Under the pieces are notes generated by a model, which was given only the letters and a program-made list of their open reading frames with translations, made no database searches and was not told where the DNA came from. DNA of 64,000 nt from a virus, in IMG/VR virus record IMGVR_UViG_3300023172_000022, positions 1-64,000 of that record; one strand, given 5' to 3'. The translations under genes and the position numbers were made by a program. Below, in pieces: positions 8,271 to 16,509 of the stretch; the first letter of the stretch is position 1, and every line of letters starts with the position of its first letter.

Positions 8271-11200
8271 TTATCTCTCCGTTAACAACCAACCTTGAGT
8301 TGAGTTGTAATAAACCAACCCAAAGGCAGCCCTATCCGTATCTATAATTAAGTTGTCTGCAACCCCTTGAATATTACTTCCATTTCTTGCAATAGTAATA
8401 TTATTTGTAGACGCATTTCCTGTAGCATCAATTATTCTAATTTCATCTCCCATAGATGGTGACACTGGAAGAGTCACAGTCACGGCACCACCACTACAAT
8501 CAACAAAGAGTTTATCTCCAACACTTGCTGTGTGGTTTGTTGTTTCCTGCCAAGATGGTGTTGTAGATGAACCAGATTCGCCTGATACATTTACCCATTG
8601 TGTTCCATAATAGACGAGTAAAACCGCATATCTACTATCAAACCACATATCACCTTCTGTTGGTGTGGTTGGTGCAGTATCAGATACAGTTACTGAAGAT
8701 CCGCCGCCTCCACCACCGCCATTTGATGTAGCTCCAATAAGATTTACCCATTGCTCAGATGTTCCGTCATTATATCTAAAATATAGTGTTCCGTCTGTAG
8801 AATCAAACCACATACTGTTTTCAACTGGATTGGTTGGTGCAGTATCAGATGCGGTGATTGGAGATGTTGCTCCAGAAGGATTGGATTGAATCCACTGAGA
8901 AGATGTCCCATCATTAAAATACACATACATTTTTGTGTTTGATGAATTAAACCATAAGTCGCCTTCAGATGGAGAAGTTGGTGCCGTATCTGAAACTGAA
9001 ACTGAGGCTCCACCTCCGCCGCCGGATTGTGCAACCCACGCATAATCAGTGCCATTCCATGAAAGTACCTGATTAGATGTTGCGGTTGATGTATTGAGGT
9101 GAGTATCTACATCTGCGTCTACAAAACCATCTGTAATTCCATATCCTGCTAATGTTGTTGGGGTTCCAGTTATCGAACTCCAAGAAAAATCTTGAGCAAC
9201 AATTTGACTATCATTTGCAAGTTCTATCCAACTACCGCTATGGGCATAATATGCTTTGCCTGTACCATGCACATGTGCAAACATACCATGATATGAAGTA
9301 GCAGAAGGAAGATCTCCAGTTGTAGCATACATGTTAGAGAATAAAACTTTATTAGTTCCTAAATCTAAATCTTGTCCTTCTACATGAGCTCTAACTCTTG
9401 CATCTGTATAGTAAAGATTGGTAGTGCCTTCTGTTAAATTGTCTGTATCTTTTGTTGCAAATCGTATGTCGAAATATGAATTAATTTCATTACCAAGATT
9501 AATAAATCCAAAATTACTATTTCCAGCATCATATAATAAAACATCTCCATTTGCTGGTGTATCAACTGCATCTACATCTGATAAGTCTTGTATACTTGCA
9601 AGATTAATACGAGAGTCTGCATATGTGGTTACTTCAGTTGCAAAATCGACTGGTAGAAATTCACTACCATCATACAGAAGGAAATCTCCAGTCGCAATTC
9701 CAGTTGTATTTACATCATTCAATACTCCAATATTTGCAGCAGCAACTCTAGCGTCCGCCCTAGCGTCCGTATAGTAAAGATTGGTGCCTTCTGAAAGATT
9801 AGTAGTAGATTTTGTTGTCAACCAAGAATCGGCAGTTGTATTAAAATCAGCAGTTGCAAGTTTAGTTCCAATCAAATTGGTAATTGTAGTCGCAAAATTT
9901 GGATCGTCACCAAGTGCTGCGGCAAGTTCATTGAGAGTATCTAATGTTGTTGGTGCTGTATCTACTAGATTTGAAATTGCAGTATCTACATAACTTTCCG
10001 TTGCGAAAGTGTTGTTTGCTCCACCAGCAGTTGGTGTTACTAAAAGAGAACCAGAAGATTCTGTGAGAGTAATTCCACCAAGAATAATACTATTTCCACT
10101 TAGATACAAATCTCTAAATTTATGAGTTGAACTACCCAAGTCATAAGTTACATCTGTATCTGGAATGATACTACCAGAAACATTTGATAGATAATTTTGT
10201 ACAGAGGTATTTAATGATGCAGTAGTTGCTTGATTGTTTGAATCACCAATAAAGATGTTACCGTCATTTAGATTGGGTACAGCGTTTATACGTCCTGCAC
10301 CCATAATAACGCCGCCGCCGTTGGATGCATGAACTTTTGTGATACGGCCCAAGTTTTGTAATAGATTACTTTCACCAACTGGAGGAGTATTTGTGTAACC
10401 ACCACCGACTGCAACATAAATTATGTCTCCTTCGTTGAACGCACTTGTATCAACTCCAGAAATTTTACCCATATGGATAACAAATCCAGTAGCACCTGAT
10501 ACTAAATCTTGTTCTAAAACACCAACCGCTGGCATTGTAGCTGAACTACTTGCATCAGCTGGTGCAATTGTCATTGCATTGCCACTTGTTCCTGTTTGAT
10601 AAACAGGTGTGCCTTTAAGAATAGTTGACCCAGTTTGGTTTGTTACTTCAGTATGAATTGTGTCTAAATTTTCAAACGATAACGTACCGCTACCATCTGT
10701 CATAATAACTTGGCGATTTGTACCATCTGCAACTGGCAGACTATAACCATCTGCACTAATATTAGTAATATTAAATCCACCAGAATTTAAGTTGCCGCCT
10801 AATGTGGGGGTTGTATCTTCTACAACTTCATTTATACTAACAGCCTGAACCCTAGCATCTGTATAGTAATAATTGAATATTCCTTCGTCAATGTCATCCG
10901 TATTTAGTGTTACTTGCCCAGAATAACCATTGACATAAGTTACAAAAACTGTACCGCCAACAACCGCACTATCGACATATGCTTTACTCGCCGCGTCAGT
11001 CCCTGCTGTAGGCAGACTGAGGCCTTTGACAGAAGATGTATGTATCTCTACAAATTTTGCTGTGGCACTACCTATATCGTATGTATCAGTAGTTGTAGGT
11101 AAAATATCAGAAGAAAATATACTAGACCCAGACGCATTATCTACATAATCTTTATTTACAATGTCGGTTGGATTTGTCGGTGTTCCTGTAATAGTACCAG

Positions 11201-11573
11201 TATTAACTATTATATTATTTGCATATATGTCATCAATATTTTTTGATGCAGAACCAATATTAATTCCATTATTGTTTGCTGGAATAATATCTTGTGTGAG
11301 AGAGGACATATCTACACTTGTAGATTGTACTATTGGTTCTTTCATTGATGCAATTGATCTTGCAAGTTGCGACAATTCATCTACGGATGCATTTGAGACC
11401 AATGCATTAACTCTGGTATTCAGAGCTATTTCCATAGATGTATTTTCTGTATGATCGAGAACTTCGGCAGATCTAGCAAGTTTTACTAGTTCATCAGCGT
11501 TTGCAGATGCGGTTTCAGTGATTAATTTAGATATCAACGCCGCTATAGACGTATTTAAATTTGAATCTGCCAA
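8271..11573 (-). CDS. Large modular tail fibre (1100 aa) with shared N-terminal attachment module
   Basis: The start is a TTG at 11573, supported by a GAGGA site 7 nt upstream, an in-frame stop 39 nt before it and alignment with the paralogues (MADSNLNTS here; MTDANLSTS and MPDSNFNTG in the neighbours). Residues 1-75 are the N-terminal module shared by four tandem fibres. The shaft carries SATxKFVEIHTS, LYYTDARVRA, YDLGSSTHKFRDLYLS and DTLNELAAALGD fibre motifs. Three SDTAPTxPxEGDxWFDS modules lie at about 861-990. The last ~85 residues (DKLFVDCSGGAVTVTLPVSP to QGWLLTER) form a C-terminal module resembling the fibre-type domain at the N-terminus of T4 gp10. It is probably a long trimeric fibre. 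Confidence 0.85.
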   Translation of the reverse strand: MADSNLNTSIAALISKLITETASANADELVKLARSAEVLDHTENTSMEIALNTRVNALVSNASVDELSQLARSIASMKEPIVQSTSVDMSSLTQDIIPANNNGINIGSASKNIDDIYANNIIVNTGTITGTPTNPTDIVNKDYVDNASGSSIFSSDILPTTTDTYDIGSATAKFVEIHTSSVKGLSLPTAGTDAASKAYVDSAVVGGTVFVTYVNGYSGQVTLNTDDIDEGIFNYYYTDARVQAVSINEVVEDTTPTLGGNLNSGGFNITNISADGYSLPVADGTNRQVIMTDGSGTLSFENLDTIHTEVTNQTGSTILKGTPVYQTGTSGNAMTIAPADASSSATMPAVGVLEQDLVSGATGFVIHMGKISGVDTSAFNEGDIIYVAVGGGYTNTPPVGESNLLQNLGRITKVHASNGGGVIMGAGRINAVPNLNDGNIFIGDSNNQATTASLNTSVQNYLSNVSGSIIPDTDVTYDLGSSTHKFRDLYLSGNSIILGGITLTESSGSLLVTPTAGGANNTFATESYVDTAISNLVDTAPTTLDTLNELAAALGDDPNFATTITNLIGTKLATADFNTTADSWLTTKSTTNLSEGTNLYYTDARADARVAAANIGVLNDVNTTGIATGDFLLYDGSEFLPVDFATEVTTYADSRINLASIQDLSDVDAVDTPANGDVLLYDAGNSNFGFINLGNEINSYFDIRFATKDTDNLTEGTTNLYYTDARVRAHVEGQDLDLGTNKVLFSNMYATTGDLPSATSYHGMFAHVHGTGKAYYAHSGSWIELANDSQIVAQDFSWSSITGTPTTLAGYGITDGFVDADVDTHLNTSTATSNQVLSWNGTDYAWVAQSGGGGGASVSVSDTAPTSPSEGDLWFNSSNTKMYVYFNDGTSSQWIQSNPSGATSPITASDTAPTNPVENSMWFDSTDGTLYFRYNDGTSEQWVNLIGATSNGGGGGGGSSVTVSDTAPTTPTEGDMWFDSRYAVLLVYYGTQWVNVSGESGSSTTPSWQETTNHTASVGDKLFVDCSGGAVTVTLPVSPSMGDEIRIIDATGNASTNNITIARNGSNIQGVADNLIIDTDRAAFGLVYYNSTQGWLLTER

Positions 11574-11580
11574 GTCATTA

Positions 11581-11585
11581 TCCTC
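11581..11585 (-). promoter_or_regulatory. Ribosome binding site deciding a TTG start
   Basis: GAGGA on the minus strand ends 7 nt before the TTG at 11573. An ATG at 11577 between them is out of frame and opens only a seven-codon ORF, so the site supports TTG as the true start of the 1100-aa fibre. Confidence 0.65.
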
Positions 11586-11597
11586 AAATCTTTTGAC

Positions 11598-11605
11598 TAT
11601 TTATC
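11598..11605 (-). promoter_or_regulatory. T4-like late promoter box (GATAAATA)
   Basis: GATAAATA on the minus strand lies 24 nt before the TTG start of the 1100-aa fibre, in the short gap after the 324-aa gene. It differs from the T4 late -10 consensus TATAAATA at one position and has the same placement as the other boxes in the window. Confidence 0.6.
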
Positions 11606-11608
11606 TTT

Positions 11609-12583
11609 TTAATTATATAAGGAATTTACAACTTCTATATTTTTGAGTTTGTGCAAATTACTTGTGGCAACCACATACTCATAATTCAAATCATAATTTT
11701 TGTATTGGACAATATCTATAAGAGTTCTAGAAAAAACATAGTCTTTAAAAATAAATTTACTTCCGATAGTTTTAGGAACAACTAATTTGTCTGTTTCGTC
11801 AATAAAGATTATTGAATTTTCTATTTTTGAAATGGCACTTGGAAGCTTTTTATTTGCTTTATAAACTTTTCTTTCTGTATTGGATACAATATTATATTCA
11901 TTATTGTCTATCCAATAAAGAATATTATCTTCATCTATAGTAGACTCGTAACTTACATTATAAAATTGTTTCTTTGACAAATTCAACAATAAACTAAAAG
12001 AAAATATTCCCGTTCTAATACTGTCTACTACCATAATTGAAAATTCATCTGAGGATACCTTTCCAATTTCTAATCTTTTCAATTTATTTCCAGTACTAAG
12101 TTTTAATACTTTATCAAAACCATTTCTTACAATATAAAAAAATTTATCAAACAAATAAAAATAAAATTCATTATCATTTATTTTTATAGATTTTGTAGAA
12201 ATTAAAATATCATCATCAATTTTATATGATTTGATTCTTTCATTTTTATAATCTAAAAGGCCCAAGTTTCCATTGTATATCATGGGAATATAACTTTGAT
12301 AATGATTTGATATATCATTGTTCTTATTTGATTTCATTATAAAATTATCAGATATATTGTCATATAAAGTAAAACTTTTATTCTTATAGTAACAAAATTT
12401 CATACCATCATTACTATAAGAATAGATATAACCGTTATCATATTTAATAGGAAATGTTGTTACATTTTTTTCTAGAAATACTTCATTCTTTAAAAAATAT
12501 TTTTTATAATTTTGGCCAGACTTTGGATCTCGCTCAAAACTAGAATAAACAATATTTCCTGTATCTACATTTAACTCCAACAT
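11609..12583 (-). CDS. AT-rich orphan protein (324 aa), function unknown
   Basis: The start is placed at the ATG at 12583 (MLELNVDTGN), forming a TAATG overlap with the preceding fibre gene. A longer start at 12607 would lie inside that gene. The product is rich in Lys, Asn, Ile, Tyr and Phe and lacks the Gly/Thr/Ser/Ala-rich fibre repeats of its neighbours. It shows recurring strands of the type NGYIYSYSNDGM, GNLGLLDYKN, EFYFYLFDKFFYIV and NILYWIDNNEYNIV, which suggests a beta-propeller or other repeated-blade fold. No catalytic motif is recognised. Composition unlike its neighbours hints at separate acquisition. A structural or fibre-associated role is inferred only from position. Confidence 0.7.
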   Translation of the reverse strand: MLELNVDTGNIVYSSFERDPKSGQNYKKYFLKNEVFLEKNVTTFPIKYDNGYIYSYSNDGMKFCYYKNKSFTLYDNISDNFIMKSNKNNDISNHYQSYIPMIYNGNLGLLDYKNERIKSYKIDDDILISTKSIKINDNEFYFYLFDKFFYIVRNGFDKVLKLSTGNKLKRLEIGKVSSDEFSIMVVDSIRTGIFSFSLLLNLSKKQFYNVSYESTIDEDNILYWIDNNEYNIVSNTERKVYKANKKLPSAISKIENSIIFIDETDKLVVPKTIGSKFIFKDYVFSRTLIDIVQYKNYDLNYEYVVATSNLHKLKNIEVVNSLYN

Positions 12584-13170
12584 TAGAAAGTTCCAAACTC
12601 TTTCCAATCACTACCATTATAATAATATATTGTATTTGTATCGGTGGTTGTTGCAAAATCACCAAACGAACCAGTTGGTAAATTTGATTGAGTAGAAACG
12701 ACTGTTGTTGTAACATTCGAAGGTATTGTAATTTCCCCCTTGTATTTGTTGTCTGTAGAATCGTATACAAGAAAATCATTCGTTGATAAGGTGGCATGAT
12801 CTATGTCTCTAAAATCGGAAAATTCTAATGTATCCCAAGACATATTAGTTCCGTTCGTAGTTAAAAATTTATCAGTTTGACCATCCTGTTCTGGTAATTC
12901 TTTTCCAGTCGTGGTATCTGGTGTTACAATATCCAACATTTTTGCTACTGCGTTAGATAGGTCGGAAACCTCATCAACAGTTGATGCGCTTGCCAATAAT
13001 GTACTGACTCTAGAATTTAGTAAGCTTTCTAGGTTGATATTTTCTGTCTGTTTTATACTTTTAATCATTCTAGCAAATACTAAAAGATCGGCAGTAGTAG
13101 CCGATGGAATATCAGATGTTAATTGATTTATTATGGTTTGTATATTACCATCAAACAAACTATCTGCCAT
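12583..13170 (-). CDS. Short fibre protein with shared N-terminal module (195 aa)
   Basis: Residues 1-78 are the most divergent copy of the module shared with the fibres at 8271, 13172 and 13746 (MADSLFDGN, then TENINLESLLNSRVSTLL, then DLSNAVAKML). The remainder contains a GKELPEQDGQTDKFLTTNG linker and a C-terminal segment (NTIYYYNGSDWKEFGTF) equivalent to YWDGSAW in the paralogues. It has no receptor-binding C-terminal domain, so it may be a truncated fibre or a short adaptor that seats others. Start and stop are linked to both neighbours by tight junctions (GGAG site upstream, TAATG downstream). Confidence 0.75.
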   Translation of the reverse strand: MADSLFDGNIQTIINQLTSDIPSATTADLLVFARMIKSIKQTENINLESLLNSRVSTLLASASTVDEVSDLSNAVAKMLDIVTPDTTTGKELPEQDGQTDKFLTTNGTNMSWDTLEFSDFRDIDHATLSTNDFLVYDSTDNKYKGEITIPSNVTTTVVSTQSNLPTGSFGDFATTTDTNTIYYYNGSDWKEFGTF

Positions 13171-13171
13171 T

Positions 13172-13735
13172 TTATGCTCCTATACCCTGCCAGGCACTGC
13201 CATCCCAATAATGTATTTTTGAAGATTCGTTACTATAATATAAGTCTCCAGTTGTATTACCCGTAGTTGGCAAGTCTGCATCAAGAGTTACAGTTTTTAT
13301 TGCCAAATCACTTGGTTTAAATTTTGTTCCGTCATGTAATAAAATTTGATCATTTTGTGGAGACGTATCGTCTATTTCTAATACATTTTTAGTAATCAAA
13401 CCATTCCAATCATCATTAGAACCGTCAGTTGACAAAAATGTTCCATCGGAACCATTTTGTGATGGAATGATTTCCCCTTGCGTAATCGTTATCGATTTAC
13501 TCATCATCAAAGAAACAGTGCGTCCTAATTTAGATAAATCGGATGTGGTGGCATTGACCGCAAGAGTCCCAACCCTAGTGTTAATTGCCTGCTCTAAGGT
13601 TGTATTTTCTTCTTCACCAATATATGTTCCCGTTCTGGAAATTTTATATAATTCATCTACAGATGCATTGGTGACTAAAGACAAAATTCTTGTGAGAATT
13701 GCACTTTGAGATGTTGATAAATTTGCGTCTGTCAT
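13172..13735 (-). CDS. Short fibre protein with shared N-terminal module (187 aa)
   Basis: Residues 1-80 carry the clearest copy of the shared module: MTDANLSTSQSAILTRIL, DELYKISRTG, EENTTLEQAINTRVGTL and SDLSKLGRTVSLMM. A linker with QNGSDGTFLSTDGSNDDW and LLHDGTKFKPSD follows. The protein ends in the TTGDLYYSNESS ... YWDGSAWQGIGA segment. Like the 195-aa paralogue it stops right after the YWDGSxW motif, whereas the 395-aa paralogue continues into a LamG domain. It is probably a short trimeric fibre or base for attachment. Function is inferred from architecture. Confidence 0.75.
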   Translation of the reverse strand: MTDANLSTSQSAILTRILSLVTNASVDELYKISRTGTYIGEEENTTLEQAINTRVGTLAVNATTSDLSKLGRTVSLMMSKSITITQGEIIPSQNGSDGTFLSTDGSNDDWNGLITKNVLEIDDTSPQNDQILLHDGTKFKPSDLAIKTVTLDADLPTTGNTTGDLYYSNESSKIHYWDGSAWQGIGA

Positions 13736-13745
13736 TTATTATTTC

Positions 13746-14933
13746 CTATTCTATGGGCGGCGATGTAAAGCTTGTGGTATATCTTGCAACATTACTAATT
13801 CTAAAATGTTTTATGTATGCAGAATCGATACCATTATTTTGGGTTTCATGTCCATATAATTTTACTCTACTAATATTGGGTGTTCCTGCATTTGTACTGA
13901 AAGAGGCAACCTGATTGCCATTGTGATATACTTTAGCGTTCATTGAAGATTGATACACAATTGCGTGATGAACCCACTGACCAGTTGCATTTGCTGTCGA
14001 AGCAGTTATATTTGTATTTGTTGTTCCCCCTGCACCAGAAAATTTAATGTTGTCCGTCCTATATTCGACCATACCCGTATCAAACCAATATGCTGGAGTA
14101 CTACCAAGAGTATCAATATATCCCCAGAATTCTACTGTAAAATTTGACCCCATTGAAAATGATGAGAAGTTGTATTCGACACCACCCGAATTGATATTTT
14201 TTAATGCATTCCCTGATATACCAGTACTAGTTGCACTGACTACAGCAGTGTTTCCATTTACTTGATTAGTACCACCATTGCCATAATTTGCAATCTGTTC
14301 GTTTCTATTTGTGTCATATGACGCATACCAGATAGTATTTGCATCTATCCAATTGAAAGGAATTGATGTGGTTATTTCATTCCATGAACTTCCATCCCAA
14401 TAGTGAAAACTATCTTCTGCAATTGCATATGCAATCTTACCTGTAGTGTCTGAGACTGGCAATCCAGCAACATTTGCATAAGTTTCAAATGACTTTGTAG
14501 GAGAAACAACATTAACCAAATCACTATTTACGTCTATCGATAAAGTATCTCCAGCTGTTGGGGATGTTACGTTTACATTATTAATATCATTTAAATTTGC
14601 CTTCACCCAACTTAAAGATAAACCATTTGTTTGTAAAAGTTTATTGATATTACTTGTTTGACTTGGTAAGTCTACTCCATCAACAAAATCTGCCTCTAGC
14701 ATATTTCCTATTGCTCTTGCAATATAATTTTTTTGTGTTGTAGAAAGAGATGCTTGTAATAGTGTATTAAATCTATTTACAAATGCAGTTTCAGCTGTTG
14801 TATCTTCGGTTTTCCCAATCGCTTTAAGACATACACTAATTTCGTATAATTCTTTTGTTCCTGCCGTTGGAATTAATGTAATTGCTCTCGCTAATAGTTG
14901 ATCTATACCTGTATTAAAATTTGAATCTGGCAT
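13746..14933 (-). CDS. Fibre protein with shared N-terminal module and LamG domain (395 aa)
   Basis: Residues 1-80 form the shared module (MPDSNFNTGIDQLLARAI, then ELYEISVCLKAIGKTEDTTAE). The linker resembles that of the 187-aa protein, with FHYWDGSSWNEI near residue 185. A LamG/concanavalin A-like domain occupies about 225-390 (SNFTVEFWGYID, WVHHAIVYQ, AKVYHNGNQVAS, IKHFRISNVARYTTSF). The C-terminal lectin-like domain suggests glycan or surface-protein binding. It is the only member of the four-fibre cluster that joins this module to a LamG domain. Confidence 0.8.
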   Translation of the reverse strand: MPDSNFNTGIDQLLARAITLIPTAGTKELYEISVCLKAIGKTEDTTAETAFVNRFNTLLQASLSTTQKNYIARAIGNMLEADFVDGVDLPSQTSNINKLLQTNGLSLSWVKANLNDINNVNVTSPTAGDTLSIDVNSDLVNVVSPTKSFETYANVAGLPVSDTTGKIAYAIAEDSFHYWDGSSWNEITTSIPFNWIDANTIWYASYDTNRNEQIANYGNGGTNQVNGNTAVVSATSTGISGNALKNINSGGVEYNFSSFSMGSNFTVEFWGYIDTLGSTPAYWFDTGMVEYRTDNIKFSGAGGTTNTNITASTANATGQWVHHAIVYQSSMNAKVYHNGNQVASFSTNAGTPNISRVKLYGHETQNNGIDSAYIKHFRISNVARYTTSFTSPPIE

Positions 14934-14937
14934 TCTA

Positions 14938-15918
14938 TTATCCTATCGTAACCAACAATAATTCAGCTCCCAATTCTTGGCCATTATTGAATTTAATCTG
15001 CGAATCCGTATATATTTCATATTTTGATGGAGAAACCAACATACCATTGCAATAAAGTTGTACCCACTCTCTATTTATAAAGATTTGTACTCCTGCTCTT
15101 GTTTGAAAATCATATATGAGTTTTCCCTGATTATCTACTGTAATATCTTTTGAATAAACGAGTTTTGGTCTATTTTTAAGTGTACTGTAATCATTAGTAT
15201 TTAAGTCTGGTTTATTTTGTATTTGTTTCCATTCTACTGGTAAATTATTTAAATTTGGTTTATTTAAAAGTGTATTGTAATCTATCAAACTAAACTTATC
15301 GTCAATCTTTTTTAAAATACTATCTACAAGAGCAGTTTCGCTTTTTGTTGTTGTAATTTTTATCCATTCATTTCCTGTAGAGTAATAAAGATTTCCTGTG
15401 TCTCTTGCGATTGTTACCATCCCACTATGATTGCCTGGTTCTGGAAACTTTGCAAGATTTGCATATCCAGATCTCCACTTAAAATGATCTTTAACTGTGG
15501 ATGTTTCTGTAGTAACATCAAAAGTATTAATTTCTGGAAATTTAAATACTGTCACCGTGCCATTACAAACTTTATCAAAAGTTAACTCTATTGTAGTTGT
15601 ATCTTGATATGTGACTTTATAATCAGATGATAAATCTTTATCTATATAAACAAAAAAAGTACAAGAACTTGTTTTGAAATTGTGATTGATAATCCATTTT
15701 CTTTTATTTTCGCTTTGAATATGAAAATAGGTATCTCTTTTTTCTGTAAGTTGATACCACGTTTTAATACCATCTAACTCCGTATAAACATATAATGCAC
15801 CCAATACAAGAGCCGTTTCTCCAACCTCTGGATACATAGGAAATTCTTTATAATTTGTTGCAAAAGTTAAGGTGCCCTTAATGCTTACATTAGTTAAGTT
15901 TAAAGTTCTATTTTTCAT
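14938..15918 (-). CDS. Fibre-like structural protein (326 aa)
   Basis: This 326-aa protein contains a beta module around residues 75-125 (KWIINHNFKTSSCTFFVYID, then TIELTFDKVCNGTVTVFKF). The module also appears in the 139-aa protein at 19527 and at the C-terminus of the 990-aa fibre. It also has an NLYYSTGNEWIKI motif near 185, fibre repeats of the form DYNTLLNKPNL, QIQNKPDLN and DYSTLKNRPKL (about 210-255), and a C-terminal beta domain. The N-terminus has no match to the module of the next four fibres. It overlaps the 77-aa gene by 11 nt. Probably a fibre shaft or connector. Confidence 0.7.
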   Translation of the reverse strand: MKNRTLNLTNVSIKGTLTFATNYKEFPMYPEVGETALVLGALYVYTELDGIKTWYQLTEKRDTYFHIQSENKRKWIINHNFKTSSCTFFVYIDKDLSSDYKVTYQDTTTIELTFDKVCNGTVTVFKFPEINTFDVTTETSTVKDHFKWRSGYANLAKFPEPGNHSGMVTIARDTGNLYYSTGNEWIKITTTKSETALVDSILKKIDDKFSLIDYNTLLNKPNLNNLPVEWKQIQNKPDLNTNDYSTLKNRPKLVYSKDITVDNQGKLIYDFQTRAGVQIFINREWVQLYCNGMLVSPSKYEIYTDSQIKFNNGQELGAELLLVTIG

Positions 15919-16141
15919 TTTCCTCGTCCATGTATCTTATATCTTGTGCTGTTCCTACAAAAAATACTTTACCTTCTAAAGCTTGATTAATTATATCAAA
16001 CAATTTAAACTGATATCTCAAAAATCCAAGTTTTTCAACATTGGGAGCTTCATCATACAAATCAAAATTTTCAATATTTTTTTCTAATTTTTGTAACCAA
16101 GCGATTAATTGTGTTGCATGAATTGTTCTTCTATTTCCCAT
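15908..16141 (-). CDS. Small helical protein (77 aa), function unknown
   Basis: This 77-aa, mostly alpha-helical protein (MGNRRTIHATQLIAWLQKLEKN at the start; FQ-rich middle; DIRYMDEENEK end) overlaps the genes on both sides by 11 nt, which indicates translational coupling. There is no membrane segment and no recognised family. Its place at the head of a fibre operon would suit a small assembly factor or chaperone, but nothing in the sequence proves this. Confidence 0.65.
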   Translation of the reverse strand: MGNRRTIHATQLIAWLQKLEKNIENFDLYDEAPNVEKLGFLRYQFKLFDIINQALEGKVFFVGTAQDIRYMDEENEK

Positions 16142-16337
16142 CTAGCATCAACTCCAATGCAGTATAATATTTTTGAACATTTTTAACTTGTTCAGAGTAT
16201 TTTTTCCTTGCATTCACATCATGAAAATTTGTCAATAAAGCATTTTGTTTTAATATTGCTATTGATTCTATCAAAACACTTTTTATTTCTTTACTACTAT
16301 TTAAAGTAGTTATATCATAATACTTCATCTCAATCAT
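16131..16337 (-). CDS. Small helical protein (68 aa), function unknown
   Basis: This 68-aa lysine-rich helical protein begins MIEMKYYDITTLNSSKEIKSV, with a heptad-like pattern through residues 18-62. The start could also be the second ATG at 16328, but the first overlaps the stop of the upstream 33-aa ORF and is kept. It overlaps the next gene by 11 nt. No family is recognised. Confidence 0.6.
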   Translation of the reverse strand: MIEMKYYDITTLNSSKEIKSVLIESIAILKQNALLTNFHDVNARKKYSEQVKNVQKYYTALELMLDGK

Positions 16338-16431
16338 TTAATTCCAAAACCTTTGCCATTGATATTTCTGGCAGTTTACAAATGTAATAATAAATAGTCC
16401 AGAAAATTAAATTATAAATAAGTATTTCCAT
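16330..16431 (-). CDS. Membrane-peptide ORF, 33 aa
   Basis: This short ORF reads MEILIYNLIFWTIYYYICKL, then PEISMAKVLELND. A textbook AAAGGAG ribosome site (16439-16445) lies 7 nt before the ATG, and a perfect TATAAATA late box lies 19 nt before the ATG. Residues 3-18 are strongly hydrophobic and aromatic, enough for one membrane-spanning helix, followed by a charged tail. The TGA overlaps the start of the 68-aa gene. It is the first gene of the left operon. Function is unknown; a small membrane protein or a leader peptide coupling translation are both possible. Confidence 0.6.
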   Translation of the reverse strand: MEILIYNLIFWTIYYYICKLPEISMAKVLELND

Positions 16432-16449
16432 AATAAAACTCCTTTCAAC

Positions 16450-16457
16450 TATTTATA
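16450..16457 (-). promoter_or_regulatory. T4-like late promoter box (TATAAATA)
   Basis: An exact match to the T4 late -10 consensus on the minus strand, immediately after the terminator at 16460-16484 and 19 nt before the 33-aa ORF. It would drive the operon from the 33-aa ORF through the 324-aa gene. Confidence 0.7.
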
Positions 16458-16459
16458 CT

Positions 16460-16484
16460 AAAAAAAAGAGGGCCGTGGCCCTCT
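16460..16484 (-). terminator. Intrinsic terminator after the 990-aa fibre
   Basis: On the minus strand AGAGGGC pairs with GCCCTCT around a CACG loop (16467-16484), followed by eight T residues. It lies 26 nt after the stop of the 990-aa fibre and just before the next late promoter, so it separates two transcription units. Confidence 0.85.
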
Positions 16485-16509
16485 CCAAAATTTAAAATTT
16501 CATTAAAAA

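Noticed and set aside
12584-12607. Longer start for the 324-aa orphan
   Set aside because: It would lie inside the preceding fibre gene; the ATG at 12583 forms the usual TAATG junction.
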